Source: Tenebrio molitor | Lineage: Eukaryota; Arthropoda; Insecta; Coleoptera; Tenebrionidae | DNA length: 64,000 nt | NCBI RefSeq assembly: GCF_963966145.1 | Contig: NC_091054.1 | Location: 2,108,001 to 2,172,000 of the forward strand | Direction of reading: 5' to 3' | Shown: positions 37,610-48,591 of the stretch, piece after piece | How positions within the stretch are numbered: position 1 is the stretch's first letter | How the letters are laid out: each line of letters opens with the position of its first letter | Made by a program: the position numbers and the translations under genes | The notes under the pieces: generated by a model | What the model was told of the DNA's origin: nothing | Seen by the model: the letters and a program-made list of their open reading frames with translations, nothing else | Database searches by the model: none

Positions 37610-38019
37610 TGATTACATCGTTTCGGAAATGAGGGCAAATCGCTAACAACGGAAGTAATTCAAAAGTACCACATCCTCTTTGAAAATGTTTCCTCAGTAA
37701 AGCCAGAAAATCTAAAATTGTGACAAGACTGTTAGTACCAGATACACTTTTCCAAGCGATTCAAAACTATCACATAATATTTTTGAAATTGGAAATTTGC
37801 ATCAACTGAGAACTTGATGCACTTAATCGTTTATCTGCAAATGTGGTTGTATTGTTTTGATAAATGTTATCAAAAAATTAACACCGCCGTATGCTCGCTT
37901 GGTTTAAAACGTCAAACAACCAAATCACTTCCTATGATATGAAAATTATAATAAATACCTAGCAGGAAACTTGGTTTTATTTTTGTAAGTGTTGCGAGCA
38001 AGATTCATTCACATTCAGA
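37610..38019 (+). promoter_or_regulatory. Duplicated upstream region, copy 2
   Basis: Same order of elements as at 833-1237: TTATCT near 37831, the perfect inverted repeat TTTTGATAA-ATG-TTATCAAAA at 37855-37875, and TATAATAAATA at 37947-37957, again 73 bp upstream of the ATG. The palindrome and TATA box are base-identical between copies while the sequence between them has drifted. Confidence 0.65.
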
Positions 38020-38544
38020 ATGCACTCCTTGATAGTAATACTAGTTTTAGGGGTGATTTTTGTTATCGGTGACCACGATCCAAATTATCACAGTGTTCAT
38101 CCTCGATATATAAAAAATAACGTGAAAAATGCGATTAAATTGAGTGATAAAGATAACTACAAGGAACGGAATAAAGATTGGAAATACATAATTCGCGGTG
38201 ACTTCTTCAAAGAAAATGAAGCTACCTTTAGAGACGACGAAGATGAATTCATCAAAATAATTCTTTTGCAAAATCCAACAGTCCACCCAGGAAAGGAAGA
38301 ATTTAGTGGAAGTGGCAGTGGAGATGGAAGTGGCAGTGGATATGGAAGTGGTAGTGGATATGGCAGTAGTTTTAAAGAATATGAAGAACCACCCAATCTT
38401 GATGATAAACTCCTTCAAGGTATGGGCAGTGGAAGTCATGTCTCTTACGAAAAAGTACTAGAATTTTACGTAAAGAAGCAAAAGAAAGAGAGTAACGATG
38501 CAAGTGAAGAAATAATGTTTGATTCCGATTTTATTTTTGCGTGA
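38020..38544 (+). CDS. Small secreted Ser-Gly-rich acidic protein, copy 2 (174 residues)
   Basis: Paralogue of the gene at 1238, on the same strand 36.8 kb away. The signal peptide (MHSLIVILVLGVIFVIG), the RDDEDEF acidic block and the NPT-H-GK-EFSGSG segment align without gaps. The Ser-Gly region is longer (EEFSGSGSGDGSGSGYGSG and on), and the C-terminus is extended with a KKQKKESND stretch and an acidic end. Ser-Gly dipeptides beside Glu and Asp are candidate glycosaminoglycan attachment sites (inference). Single exon; AATAAA at about 38556 and again near 38685, where the 3' flank also matches copy 1. Family not recognised. Confidence 0.8.
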   Translation: MHSLIVILVLGVIFVIGDHDPNYHSVHPRYIKNNVKNAIKLSDKDNYKERNKDWKYIIRGDFFKENEATFRDDEDEFIKIILLQNPTVHPGKEEFSGSGSGDGSGSGYGSGSGYGSSFKEYEEPPNLDDKLLQGMGSGSHVSYEKVLEFYVKKQKKESNDASEEIMFDSDFIFA

Positions 38545-38699
38545 ACATTATTTCAATAAAATGCTTAATTCATTTTTTTTTATTGTTTTCAAGTGTCTAC
38601 CATTTCTAACCTTTTAGATAACAGATCAGAAAGGGTTTGGTACATTTTTGAGCATGCAATTCTTTGATTATTTGTATCACAAAAAATAAAAAAATATTT

Positions 38700-40103
38700 A
38701 ACTACACACTGCAGCTACAGCCCCCTCTGAACTATCTAATTTACTTTTTTTCAAATTTCAGTTGATTTAGGTAATATCTCTTCATTTACTTGGATTGTGA
38801 CTTTTCAGTTGCTAGGTTATTGATAGGGAATTTTAGATAACACTAAATCCAGCCGCAGTTGGCAGCGCTCGGAGGCGCCATTTTGGCTGAAACGTCTCGC
38901 TGACAGAACGCCTTGCGCAAACGTTTTTCGATTTAATTGAAATAAATTTACAAAGAAGTCTTCCATCAGCTTCAGAACAAATGAACAAATTAAACCTGGC
39001 TTGACCTCCTTAAACCTGATGTATCTGATTCTAATTTCTAATCGAAAGAAAAATAGTTTGCAAGAACAAAATTGTTCGTAGGTTTGTATTTTGAGACTTG
39101 ACAAACTCGGAAAAAATTATGTAACCATCAAGAAGCCAACGCGACTCCCGCTCGCCAATTAAAAACATATATCTCGTTAATTCCAGATGAATTATTACGA
39201 TAAGTTTCAGTTCGATTTATCAAAAAACTATCGTGGTCCAATGTCGCAACGAGCATATTTCTAACGAAATTGATAGCGTTAAAAGAATGCCAACGATTAA
39301 TTGACGCGTTCTAAATGTGAATAATTTGTTTGTTGAAAATTACGACATCAAAACGCGGCAAGAAAGTAGCCGTTGCATAAATATTTTCGATGAGAGCTTT
39401 CACTTCCAAGTTCATTACCAAGTGATTGCCGTTCTGCATGCAAGAGCGGCGACGACGTCTCATCTTGATTAAGCAATTACAACCGAAATAAATAATGGAC
39501 AGAGTCGGACATGCACGAAAAAGGTGGGATGCACTCGTTAAAGATCTAACAAAAATTCGAATTTTTTCGTCCTTTTCAATTTCAGTTTCTTTCCCGTTTT
39601 AATTATAATAAAATTTGCCTAAAACGAACCAACTGATGCTTACGGTTAATTAAAACGACTTTTATGGCCCATTCGCTTAAACAAATCGCCAATAAAAGAC
39701 GAAATATGTGGAAACAGCTTCTCCTGCCAAAAGTCTCATCAAATCAAATCCGGAAAAAAATTGACATTTACTACTCCACCTTGTTAAAATAATAGACATT
39801 TATGGTAATCGCCTTGCGCAAAATTCCCAAAGTGCATAACTTTCAGCATTCCGATTTATTTTTCTCCCAGATGGGTTAATGGCCCATAAATTGTGACGTC
39901 AATTTTTCCATCGTGATACACTTAGGCTGAATTATTTCCAACTTCTCGAAAGTACTACATTAAGATTATTTTTTCCGATCAATTAGTTTAATGGTGTCAA
40001 TAATCGTTAGATTTTATGTTATTGTTATTACCTACAGTATTTTTCACTGAAACTTTTCAATATTGTTCTTCGTTGTTTGTTACCGTAATCATTTTTTGTG
40101 CAG
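38700..40103. other. Gene-free stretch
   Basis: A short CpG-rich patch at 38850-38900 reads AAAATGGCGCCTCCGAGCGC on the minus strand, which looks like a start-codon context, but the frame closes after 12 codons. Otherwise nothing recognised. Confidence 0.35.
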
Positions 40104-40168
40104 ACGCCTACAGCGATATTTACAAGCAATTTCCATACGACTCTTTTTCGAACGAAGAGGAAGGATGA
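40104..40168 (+). CDS. Possible terminal exon
   Basis: After a good acceptor (CATTTTTTGTGCAG) the phase-1 frame reads AYSDIYKQFPYDSFSNEEEG and stops. The peptide has the look of a real acidic, Tyr-rich C-terminus, but no upstream exon was identified and a second frame is also open for 62 codons. Low confidence. Confidence 0.2.
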
Positions 40169-40924
40169 TGAAACCAGTCGAAAGACTTCAACAAAATCAA
40201 TTCCATCTATGGTGGGTCGTTGGCAAGGTCGTTCGTGTTCTTGTTATTTATTAAAAGCAAAATGCTTCCAGAAAAAATTGAAATCGTGATCTTCCCAACC
40301 AATGGAATTATTAATTACGTTGCTCAGCTGGTGATACAATTTCGTGAGCTCAGGCCTGAAGGATAACACCGAGTTGTTTATGACAGTTGATTAAGTAGCC
40401 TGAAAAGTAATTTGGTACAAATTGAGAATTCTTCTAATCTGATTCCTGGAGTTTGTGAACTATTTCTCACAACGCGGTCGAAGCTCTACTTATCTGCATG
40501 TCCTGTGGTGTTATTAAGTAGGTTATTAAGTGGGTATATATTATCGTTTTTAAATCTCTGATCTTTTCGTTTTGTGATAAATGAGTCTGAGTATTCTAAA
40601 ACGCCCACCACGTCGGACGGGGTCAATTTTTATGTTTTGAATATTCAAAGTTGAGATTTGGTCTTTTTTCAAATGATACGATCGAAATGTGCAGTTTAAT
40701 CTGGTAGTCCTGGTTAACGCAGGATTCTCTAATACGCATTTTCATGGTCATCGGGATGATTTCATGATGAGTTTAACAATGCACTGGTAAAAAAACTACC
40801 GATTACGTAACTGAATAATTTATTATAATAGTTAATGCTATGGTTGTAAATCTGATAATGAATGCAGATCTACAATTCTATAATTAAGTTATTACGTTGA
40901 ACATGAAAAGAAAACTCAAATAAT

Positions 40925-41085
40925 AATATAATTTTCAGTTATATGGAGTGAAAATAACAAGGGTCTCAAGACAGAATCTTGAGGGACGCTCGATACAATA
41001 ATTTCTCTTTGATCCGAAAAACAGTTAAATTCATATAAGCAAAGAACCTTTATACCAACATATCTTAATTTGTAAATGATTCGAT
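40925..41085 (-). pseudogene. Reverse transcriptase relic (non-LTR type)
   Basis: The minus strand reads YKLRYVGIKVLCLYEFNCFS then VPQDSVLRPLLFSLHI, matching the L-x-x-Y-G-I-x-G and VPQGSVLGPLLF blocks of non-LTR reverse transcriptases. Two conserved glycines are lost and the segment is only about 55 codons, so it is a fragment. Confidence 0.75.
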
Positions 41086-41257
41086 TGTGGGACACCCTTA
41101 AGGAGAAAAAACACACACACTGGACTCTGTTAGGACTTGAGGGGCTTTTCGGACTAGAAGACCGTTATTACCTTAGGGTCCGACCCCCGGGTAGACACCC
41201 CTTGTTAAGAGAAGTCTCCTGCGGCTTACACACTGTCAAAGTCGAGTGGTTTCAAAG

Positions 41258-41432
41258 GATATGGTCAGTGTAGTAGCAGCATTTCCTTCCTCTTGAATGA
41301 ATCCAGAGGACTAAAGAGGAAAATCTCTGAAAAAAACCTCTTCCAAGTAAAGTCCTGCCAGGGGTTTGAACCCCGAACCTTCCGAATTTAAAGCGGGTGC
41401 GCTTGACACGCATCCACTGTCCTCGGTCTCTA
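41258..41432 (-). repeat. tRNA-like SINE of a second family
   Basis: On the minus strand GGGGTTCAAACCC forms a B box about 50 bp after a degenerate A-box region. The body differs from the SINEs at 2.7, 51.3 and 54.5 kb. No acceptor stem is visible, so a working tRNA gene is unlikely. Confidence 0.45.
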
Positions 41433-41439
41433 ATTCTGA

Positions 41440-44270
41440 TCTATATGTGAAGACCATTTACTTATTACGGACATGGCAGGTGTAAAACTATGTTGAGAAG
41501 AAAAATATGACAATAAAGGAAAAATAATAACAATATGGCCAACAGTGTCCAATTTTATTTATAATTTTCAAAGTTATAAATGGATTCAGTTGACGCTTTT
41601 TTTTATTTCAATAATTATAAAAATATCTAAAAAGCCCCTAATACTAAAAACCGTAAATTATCAAGAATGTATTTATGTATGTATTAGCAAAATTTTGTTT
41701 CTATTTTTTAAATTTAGTTTTTATTTAAATTCGGAATACTCCACCAAAGTGGAAATGCTGCGAGACTGAAATTAAGATTGTCCCTAAAGATTGCTTTTAT
41801 TACTGAGAGAACCATAATAAAATGCAAAAAATTGCACATATTTTTTAAAAATTGTTTCTTCAGATTTGCAACGGAAAGTCTGCTGTTTCCAGGTAAGTCC
41901 GTCGTTTGAGGTCAATGTCTGTCATATTTACCAAATAAATAAGTTTCATGTAAAAAAAAGGAGTGATAAAAAAATTTACAAGCAGTTAAAAAATTTTATC
42001 TATAGGTTTTCAGCGTATTGACATCTGCTGCATAATATTCAGTTTTCTTGAAAAACAGCAAATCATAAAATGATTCTCAAAACATGTTTCTAATGTTTTT
42101 TTGAACTCACTACCTTTAAAATGACATTTCGCGACCGCAGGCCATTTTGAAGCACTAGTGCGCGAAATCGACGTTTGCGCACTAGTGCGAGTGCTTTTTG
42201 GATAATGTTGAAGCATTCGCGTTTTTGACTTGATAATAATAAAATCTGGTTTATAACACGCCATGAAAATTTCGAAGAAAGAGTAAAAATAAATCACTAT
42301 TAATTCGATTGACACTTTGACAAGCGCCATCTATTCACAAAGGGTATACGACAAATCAGACATAATGTTCGTTTCAAAAAATGTTGTACGAACTTCTTCG
42401 AGCAAATGAAGCAAATGAAGCTCCTTCGTTGCTCGTGTCTCAAATAATGCGTTCATGAATGAAAAATGTCTTCTCGCACTCATTTTCTAAATAACTACTT
42501 CAATAGTCACAGTGTCCTATTAATGACATAAAAACAGTTAAGAAAAGGATCAAAAAACTGTTTCCATAAAGCACAGTCTTGTTACAAAACTGCTAAATCG
42601 CGCTTTAACCATGAAGAATTTTTTTGCACCTGTACTGTATTGATTAATTATTATCTCAGTTCATTGCTTCGTAGTTACTGGAAGGGTCAATGATATTTAA
42701 ACTTGTTGACTTGTTTGTGTAACAAAAAAAATATCAGATGCCAACCATCATACCACTTAAGACTCGCTCATTTTCTATGATCACATAATTTTCTACCGGA
42801 AAATTTTAATTACGCTCGATTTTTTGCGGCAAAAAACAACGAACACGATTATTTGTGATTCAATTACAATAATTAATAGTTAAGATTGCACCAGTAGAAG
42901 CGATCAAGGACGACATCCTTTTATTCTGGGAACCTTAAAATTAACGGAAATTAGTGAACAAAATTAATCCTCGTTTCAGTTCATTTGTTATGACAGGTCG
43001 TTGAAAAAAACAATACACTGGCAACTAATTAGAGAGGATTATTAGCAGCATTTAGACAAATCCGACAGGGCTCACCGCAGGATTAAAAATAAAAAAAAAA
43101 TATTTACAGGGGGAATTTAAAACTGAATTAATTGAGAAGGTCATAAGAGGATCGATTGCAGACGCGGAAATTTATGGATCATCCTGGTATTATTATCTGC
43201 AATCAGGATTAACTCGCGAAACGAATTAGATATTTCAGCAAGATATTATTAGTCCAATGTTTGGTTATTTTTAGCTTGGAAAGCTCTCCTTAAGAGTTAA
43301 AAAAAAGTGGATACAAATCGATGATGTAAAAAACTAAATGGCCTAAAATATGTATTACAGATGCGCATAATGATTAGGACCGTAAAGAAATAAAAAACAT
43401 CGCTTCGCAAAGCGCGAAAACAGCTTAAACGTGCTTGTGAAGTCATATTTTTATGTTTGTGAAAACAAAAAAGGACCAAAAAGTATGTCCACAATATTTC
43501 TTATAAATTTCCATTGACTTCTCAGCTAATACCCAAAACTTCAATTAACTCCTGTTATTTTTATTTTTGGGACGCGCTCACATTAGCCCACCTTCGTGGA
43601 TGTCGATGTACTGACCATAACAAAAGCCCCAAACCGCAATCTTATTTTTCACAAGGTTTATCTGGCGGGCCTTTGACCCCCGCATAAATTCGCAGTTCGT
43701 AGTAAAGTTGGACTTTTTAATTAATTCCTAGACAAGGTACAAGATTCTGCATTTTGATCTTCCCACATTGACACTGACCTAGAGCTCAAGTCGTAATGAA
43801 ACGGTGTCACTCTCAATTTGGCAAATAATTCCTCGAGGGTCTCAAATTGGAAAAACATGTTAGTTTTGGAAAGACTTGTAAGCGATAGGCGGAGCTGCCC
43901 ACTCGGCTAAAAGAGAAATAAATCTCGGGTTCTTAAGAAAAAGATATTAGTGTAAATTTAAAGTCGTTCGCAGAAAGCTATGTCAAATTTATTTGATACA
44001 TTTGTAAATCTGAATTAGGATAGCAGCTCTTAGCGACTCTACTACCTAATTAAAAATTCGCATAGTTTAGATATCCCTAGACTACTAAATAAATTCGAGA
44101 TGACTCAGCTGTATCAAGGACTTGGTTCTGAAGCTTCTCGAAGATTTATCGCACTCTTAACAGTTTAACAAGCAATCTACACCGTTTTCCCACAATCCAG
44201 GTATCAAGGTCGCTACTTGGTTCATCGCAGAAGTGTGTAATCAAGGACGTTTGCGTGTCAAAATCTCAAC
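41440..44270. other. Gene-free stretch
   Basis: Contains a hairpin around 42145-42200 with mirrored GCACTAGTGCG words. No gene recognised. Confidence 0.4.
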
Positions 44271-44389
44271 GATCTAAGTGATAGCAGGATCGAGAGGTGA
44301 AGGAAAGAGCAAGAAGCAGAACAAAGAGAACATAGAAATTTTTTTAAAAGAAAACATAGAGGAAGCTAAAGTCAAAGATTATTAAACTT

Positions 44390-45090
44390 TAAACAAGGAT
44401 CAAGTCTAGTGGAAATGGAGGAGTGGGAAAGAAAAAGTGATAAAACAAAAAGGAAAACTGGGGGAAAAGAAAGGAACCAGAGAAGAGATTCTTACAAAAC
44501 AACAACGAGAGATACAGAAGAAACTAAGAACCATCGTGAAAGAAGAAAAAAGGGAAGGGAAAGATGTAAAAGTGGCATATAGGAAAATAAGAATAGAGGG
44601 GGTACAGTAGAGATGAAATGAAGAAAGGGGAAGACTAGAGGTTTTTCAGTAGGGGGAGGTATATGGGATGGAGAAAACGGAGACAACGGAAATGGAAAAA
44701 GGAGAAAGAAAACGGTAGATGGGCAAAGAAAATGGGAACCGGAAAAGAATGGGTCTGGTAGAAACATGGGCAGATGAAAAATGAAAGAAAAGAAAAGTTG
44801 TTACCGAAAGAGTACAAATGGGAATGTCAAGGAGAAAAACTAGGAAAGAAGAAAGGAAGAACTGCTTGGGGAGTAATAACAGGGGTAAAAATGGAGATTA
44901 AAGAAAAGCGACAAGAAAAAGAAGAAGAAGGATGTATGGAAAGAAAGAAAATAATGACAATATACAGCAAAAAGATGAAGACAACAGTAAGGGGTGTCGA
45001 AGATACAATGAAAGAAAACAGGCAAGAATGTATGCTCATTGGAGGGGATTTCAACGGAAGAATAGGATCAAGAGGAGCAAGAAAATGATA
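44390..45090 (+). pseudogene. Non-LTR retrotransposon fragment, endonuclease region, copy A
   Basis: A purine-rich plus strand encodes, over several frames, REIQKKLRTIVKEEKREGKD, then GLVETWADEKW, then KEYKWECQGEKLGKKKGRTA and the catalytic GGDFNGRIG of an APE-type endonuclease. About 100 bp between the linker and GLVETW is missing relative to copy B. Frame changes show decay. The clade of the element was not assigned. Confidence 0.75.
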
Positions 45091-45180
45091 TATAAAAGAG
45101 GAGGGAAAGAACAGAGAAGAAAAGGGGTGTTCTTTCTTGTCAATCGGACTTCTAAACGCTACTTTTTTTAATGGACGAAC

Positions 45181-45372
45181 AAAAAGAAATCAAGAGGAGT
45201 CAAGTCAGGTGATCTATTTGGCCACAATCCTTCATTCAACGATTGGGCTGGAAAGAACTCTTCTAAACAATTACCTAATTATTGTTCATTCTGTTTGAGC
45301 AGTAGCTGAATCTTGTTGGAAATGGCCGTTTGTCAGTTCCACAAGAAACCAAGCCTCATCAGAAAAAAAAAT
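45181..45372 (-). pseudogene. Mariner/IS630-type transposase relic
   Basis: The minus strand reads FFSDEAWFLVELTNGHFQQD, then SATAQTE, and after a frame change LWPNRSPDLTPLDFFLF. These are the DEAWF, QQD-A-H and SPDLTPLDFFL landmarks around catalytic aspartates of DD(D/E) transposases. The part between the first two motifs is deleted. It is sandwiched between the two LINE fragments. Confidence 0.8.
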
Positions 45373-45464
45373 ATGTATTTTCCTTTTTTTACTTTGAAAG
45401 ACTTTTGATACTTTTTGTTCCCCACCGACAATTCTTTCTCCAAAAAATGAATACAATTTGCTAC

Positions 45465-46190
45465 AACATAAAGAAGGATCAAGTACTAGTGGAAATGGAA
45501 GAGTGGAGTGGGAAAGAAAAAGTAATGAAACAAAAAGGAAAACTGAGAGAAAAGAAGGAAGAGAAGATTTTCATAGATAATGACTTTACAAAGCAAGAAC
45601 GACAGATACAGAAGAAACTAAGAATCATCGCGAAAGAAGAAAAAAGGGAAGGGAAAGAAGTAAAAGTGGGATATAGGAAAATAATAATAGAGAGGCTACA
45701 GTGGAGATGGAATGAAGAAAGGGGGAGACTAGAGGTTTTTCAGTAGAGGGAGGAATATGGGATGAAGAAAACGCAGACAATGGAAATGGAAAAAGGACAA
45801 AGAAAAAGGTAGATAGACAAAGAAAATGGGAACCGGAAATGAAGCACAAGAGGAACACAAGAGAAAAGATACGAAGGGAAGGGCAGAAGCAAAAAAGATA
45901 ACGAAGACGGCAAAAGTAAAAGTATTATATTGGAAAGTAGTGGGTTTAAGAAAAAAAGAAGAAAACTTTTGGGAGTATGTGAGACAACTTAAGATAGTAG
46001 GTCTGGTAGAAACATGGATAGAGGAACGGAGCTGGGAAAAAATAGAAAAGTTGTTACTTAAAGAATACAATAATGGGAATGTCAAGGGGCAAAACAAGGA
46101 TAGAAAAAGGAAGAGCTACAGGGGATAATAACAGGGGTAAAATTGGGGATTAAAGAAAAGAGATAAAAAAAGGGAGAAGAAGAATGATGT
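45465..46190 (+). pseudogene. Non-LTR retrotransposon fragment, endonuclease region, copy B
   Basis: Repeats the start of copy A (VEMEEW, REIQKK/RQIQKKLRIIAKEEKREG, WRWNEERGRLEVFQ) and then includes the part missing there: KVKVLYWKVVGLRKKEENFW, LKIVGLVETWIEERSWEKIE. This is the N-terminal half of the APE-type endonuclease. It ends in frame-broken sequence next to the foldback element at 46242. Confidence 0.75.
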
Positions 46191-46241
46191 ATGGAAAGAA
46201 ACGTACATATAGGCAAGAAATGGTGGAAAATAATGACAATA

Positions 46242-46756
46242 TACAGGGTGTTATATAAATGTCCTGCCAAACTTTAACCGCGAGCTACTGGCTTCATGTA
46301 GAACTCGGAAAAAATATTTAAAAAATTCTGTCAAAAAATAAATTGACATTTAATTTTTGAAGTAATTTTTTTTTACTGCTTTTAGTCTTCTACGTTGTCC
46401 CACAACCTCGTAGGTAAAATTTCGGCATATTTTTAAAATACACCCTGTATATCATGTTTTATAAAATGTACGCCAATGTGAAGTAATCTCTAGGAAATAT
46501 GCTTTAAAACAAGAAAACCGCATTGGTGTACGTTTTATAAAATATGATATACAAGGTGTATTTTAAAAATGTGCCGAATTTTACCTACGAGGTTGTGGGA
46601 CAACGTAGAAGACTAAAAGCAGTTAAAAAAAATGGTACCTCAAAAATTAAATGTCAATTTATTTTTTGACATAGTATTTTTTAAACATTTTTTCCGAGTT
46701 CTACATGAAGCCAGTAGCGGTTAAAGTTTGGCAGTACATTCACCTAACACCCTGTA
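46242..46756. mobile_element. 515-bp foldback element with TACAGGGTGTTA ends
   Basis: The left half (46242-46480) and right half (46523-46756) are almost complete inverted copies. Matching pairs include GTAGAACTCGGAAAAAAT with ATTTTTTCCGAGTTCTAC, TTCTACGTTGTCCCACAACC with GGTTGTGGGACAACGTAGAA, and ATGTACGCCAATG with CATTGGTGTAC. The loop is about 42 bp. Each arm also contains an internal ACACCCTGTATATCAT, so one element may have inserted into another before the inversion. TA borders both ends. Confidence 0.85.
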
Positions 46757-48474
46757 TAGCAAAGAGATGAAGAAAATGAAATTAAAATTAAAATTAGAAC
46801 ATAATTGAATGCTCAATAGTTTTCAAAAGCAAAAGTTTGTGCAAATTTCACCATTTTTGCTGAAACCTTTTTAGCAGGATGGAAGTGGTACTTTTAAAAA
46901 TTCAATAAATAACCACTTTGACTCGAATGCATTCTTTTCATTCACTGGATGCTTGTAGGTGTCTAATTCCTCTGCCAAGTGCATAATACTAATTGCAAGC
47001 TTTTACGGAGAAAGCTCGAATCGAGTTCAAGTGCAAGGCGCTTGTAATTTATCTGTTACGTGATCAATTTCACTTTTATTCGTTCGTCTCATAACTCGCC
47101 TTGCACAAGCCGTAAACTTGACTCGACCAGTGACAAGGCCGGCCCTGAAAATCCATCCTGACCCACCATTGAAATCACCAAGCAATTTCAGTATTTTCTT
47201 TCTCGCTGACGTAAGAAAACGTGCAAGAATCCTGGAGAGCAACCACCTTCGATGTCCTTAAATTAGCAAAGTGTAATTACAGCTTGTTAACCAAGCGATT
47301 TAATGTAGTGAAACGTTTTATGTTGTTCTCGATCAGATATCAAGGTATTCGTCACTTCCGGCGAACGAGCGGGTTGTTTTTTTGGGAGAAATATTGTTCC
47401 AGCAACAAATTCAATTAGCAGGATATGTATATTTTTCTTGTGAATTATGCATAGTTCTCATATCGTAATTATCCGTGGTTCCTCCTACTTGCAAGACATT
47501 TTTTAACAGTCGGGGTAATTGTCTCGGGTTTCCGGTCATGCTTCAACGCCTGCAAGGCTTTGAATTTGGCGGTCGATAAATCCTGCAGGACTGCGACGAG
47601 ATAAATCACGGTTTCTGAGTGCGATACCCATCTAAGCTCGTCTAGAGAAGACTTAATTCTTGCGTGTTAGACCCCATGTTGCAGCCTGATAAATTTACAC
47701 GAGGATGCAGCAGAAGGTTAGTTTTACGGCGGGTTTTTCCGTCACAAAATACAGTTATCCTGTCACATAAAGAAGACAGTTTTTTCCTTGTGCCTCACAT
47801 ACCACTAGGTGGGTGCATAACACTTACGGAATTTATTGTGTCTGCTGTACAGTTATTGTTATTTACTAATAATCGATTGTATCTGTCCCACTTGGGGATT
47901 TTATGCTAATTCGCGACATTCCTCGCACTCTTTATTCTGATTGAAAAATCGTGTTGGAGGAAACAGAGCGTCGGGGATTTACCGACCCGCCCCCAGTCGC
48001 CTCCCGACAGAATTAATGGTACGTCGCCCATGGTCGCTGTATTTCGGGACCGACGTCTCAATCGCCACAAAACATTTCTCTCGACTCGCCCATAAATCCT
48101 CCAACTGATACAGTTTGCTAATTGTGACCATCATAAAAATCCAAAAAAAAACAACACATGTTTGCCAATTAATCTCTTTAATTTGCCAAACTGGACAATA
48201 AATCATCAGGACGTTAATTTAATCGTTTTTATGGCAAATTCAAATTTGCGCCAGAATGTGGGACAGGTGCGGTCGACAGCTCCGTTTCTGGAACCAAAAC
48301 ACAATAAAAAATTAATCGTGGTTATCGCACCAGTGCAAATTGGTGCCAACAATTAACACCCACAGAAGTGTTAACTGGGTCCCTGAAGGTTGGGGTCGCG
48401 GGTGCGTTTTCGGTGTGGTGACCTTGCCACATTGTGGGTAATTTGTAATGGTTGCATCGCCCAAAGTCGTTGCA
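46757..48474. other. Gene-free stretch
   Basis: No supported exon. A minus-strand frame at 47027-47242 contains LLGDFNGGSG but lacks further endonuclease motifs. The paired CAAGGCGCTTGTAATTTATC and CTCGCCTTGCACAAGC words at 47035-47110 hint at a decayed inverted repeat. Confidence 0.35.
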
Positions 48475-48591
48475 TTTTTCAGGGCTCCGCAGGGGTCCTC
48501 TCTCGGACCGTTGCTATTCGATATGTTAATCGAGATGGTTATTATGGTGAAAGATGACACGATTATTTTAAACGGGAATTGATGGATTAAT
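48475..48591 (+). pseudogene. Reverse transcriptase relic
   Basis: One frame reads APQGSSLGPLLFDMLIE followed shortly by VKDDTIIL, equivalent to the PQGSVLGPLLF and FADDT blocks of RT with the segment between them deleted. It stops soon after. Confidence 0.65.

Noticed and set aside
38850..38900. CpG-rich start-codon-like patch on the minus strand
   Set aside because: The frame from AAAATGGCGCC closes after 12 codons and has no donor site.
44492..46270. Several minus-strand frames rich in Phe/Ser/Leu/Pro
   Set aside because: They are the complement of purine-rich LINE coding sequence on the plus strand.
47027..47242. LLGDFNGGSG and KSEIDHVT as a LINE endonuclease
   Set aside because: Only two weak motifs with wrong spacing; no other endonuclease landmarks around them.
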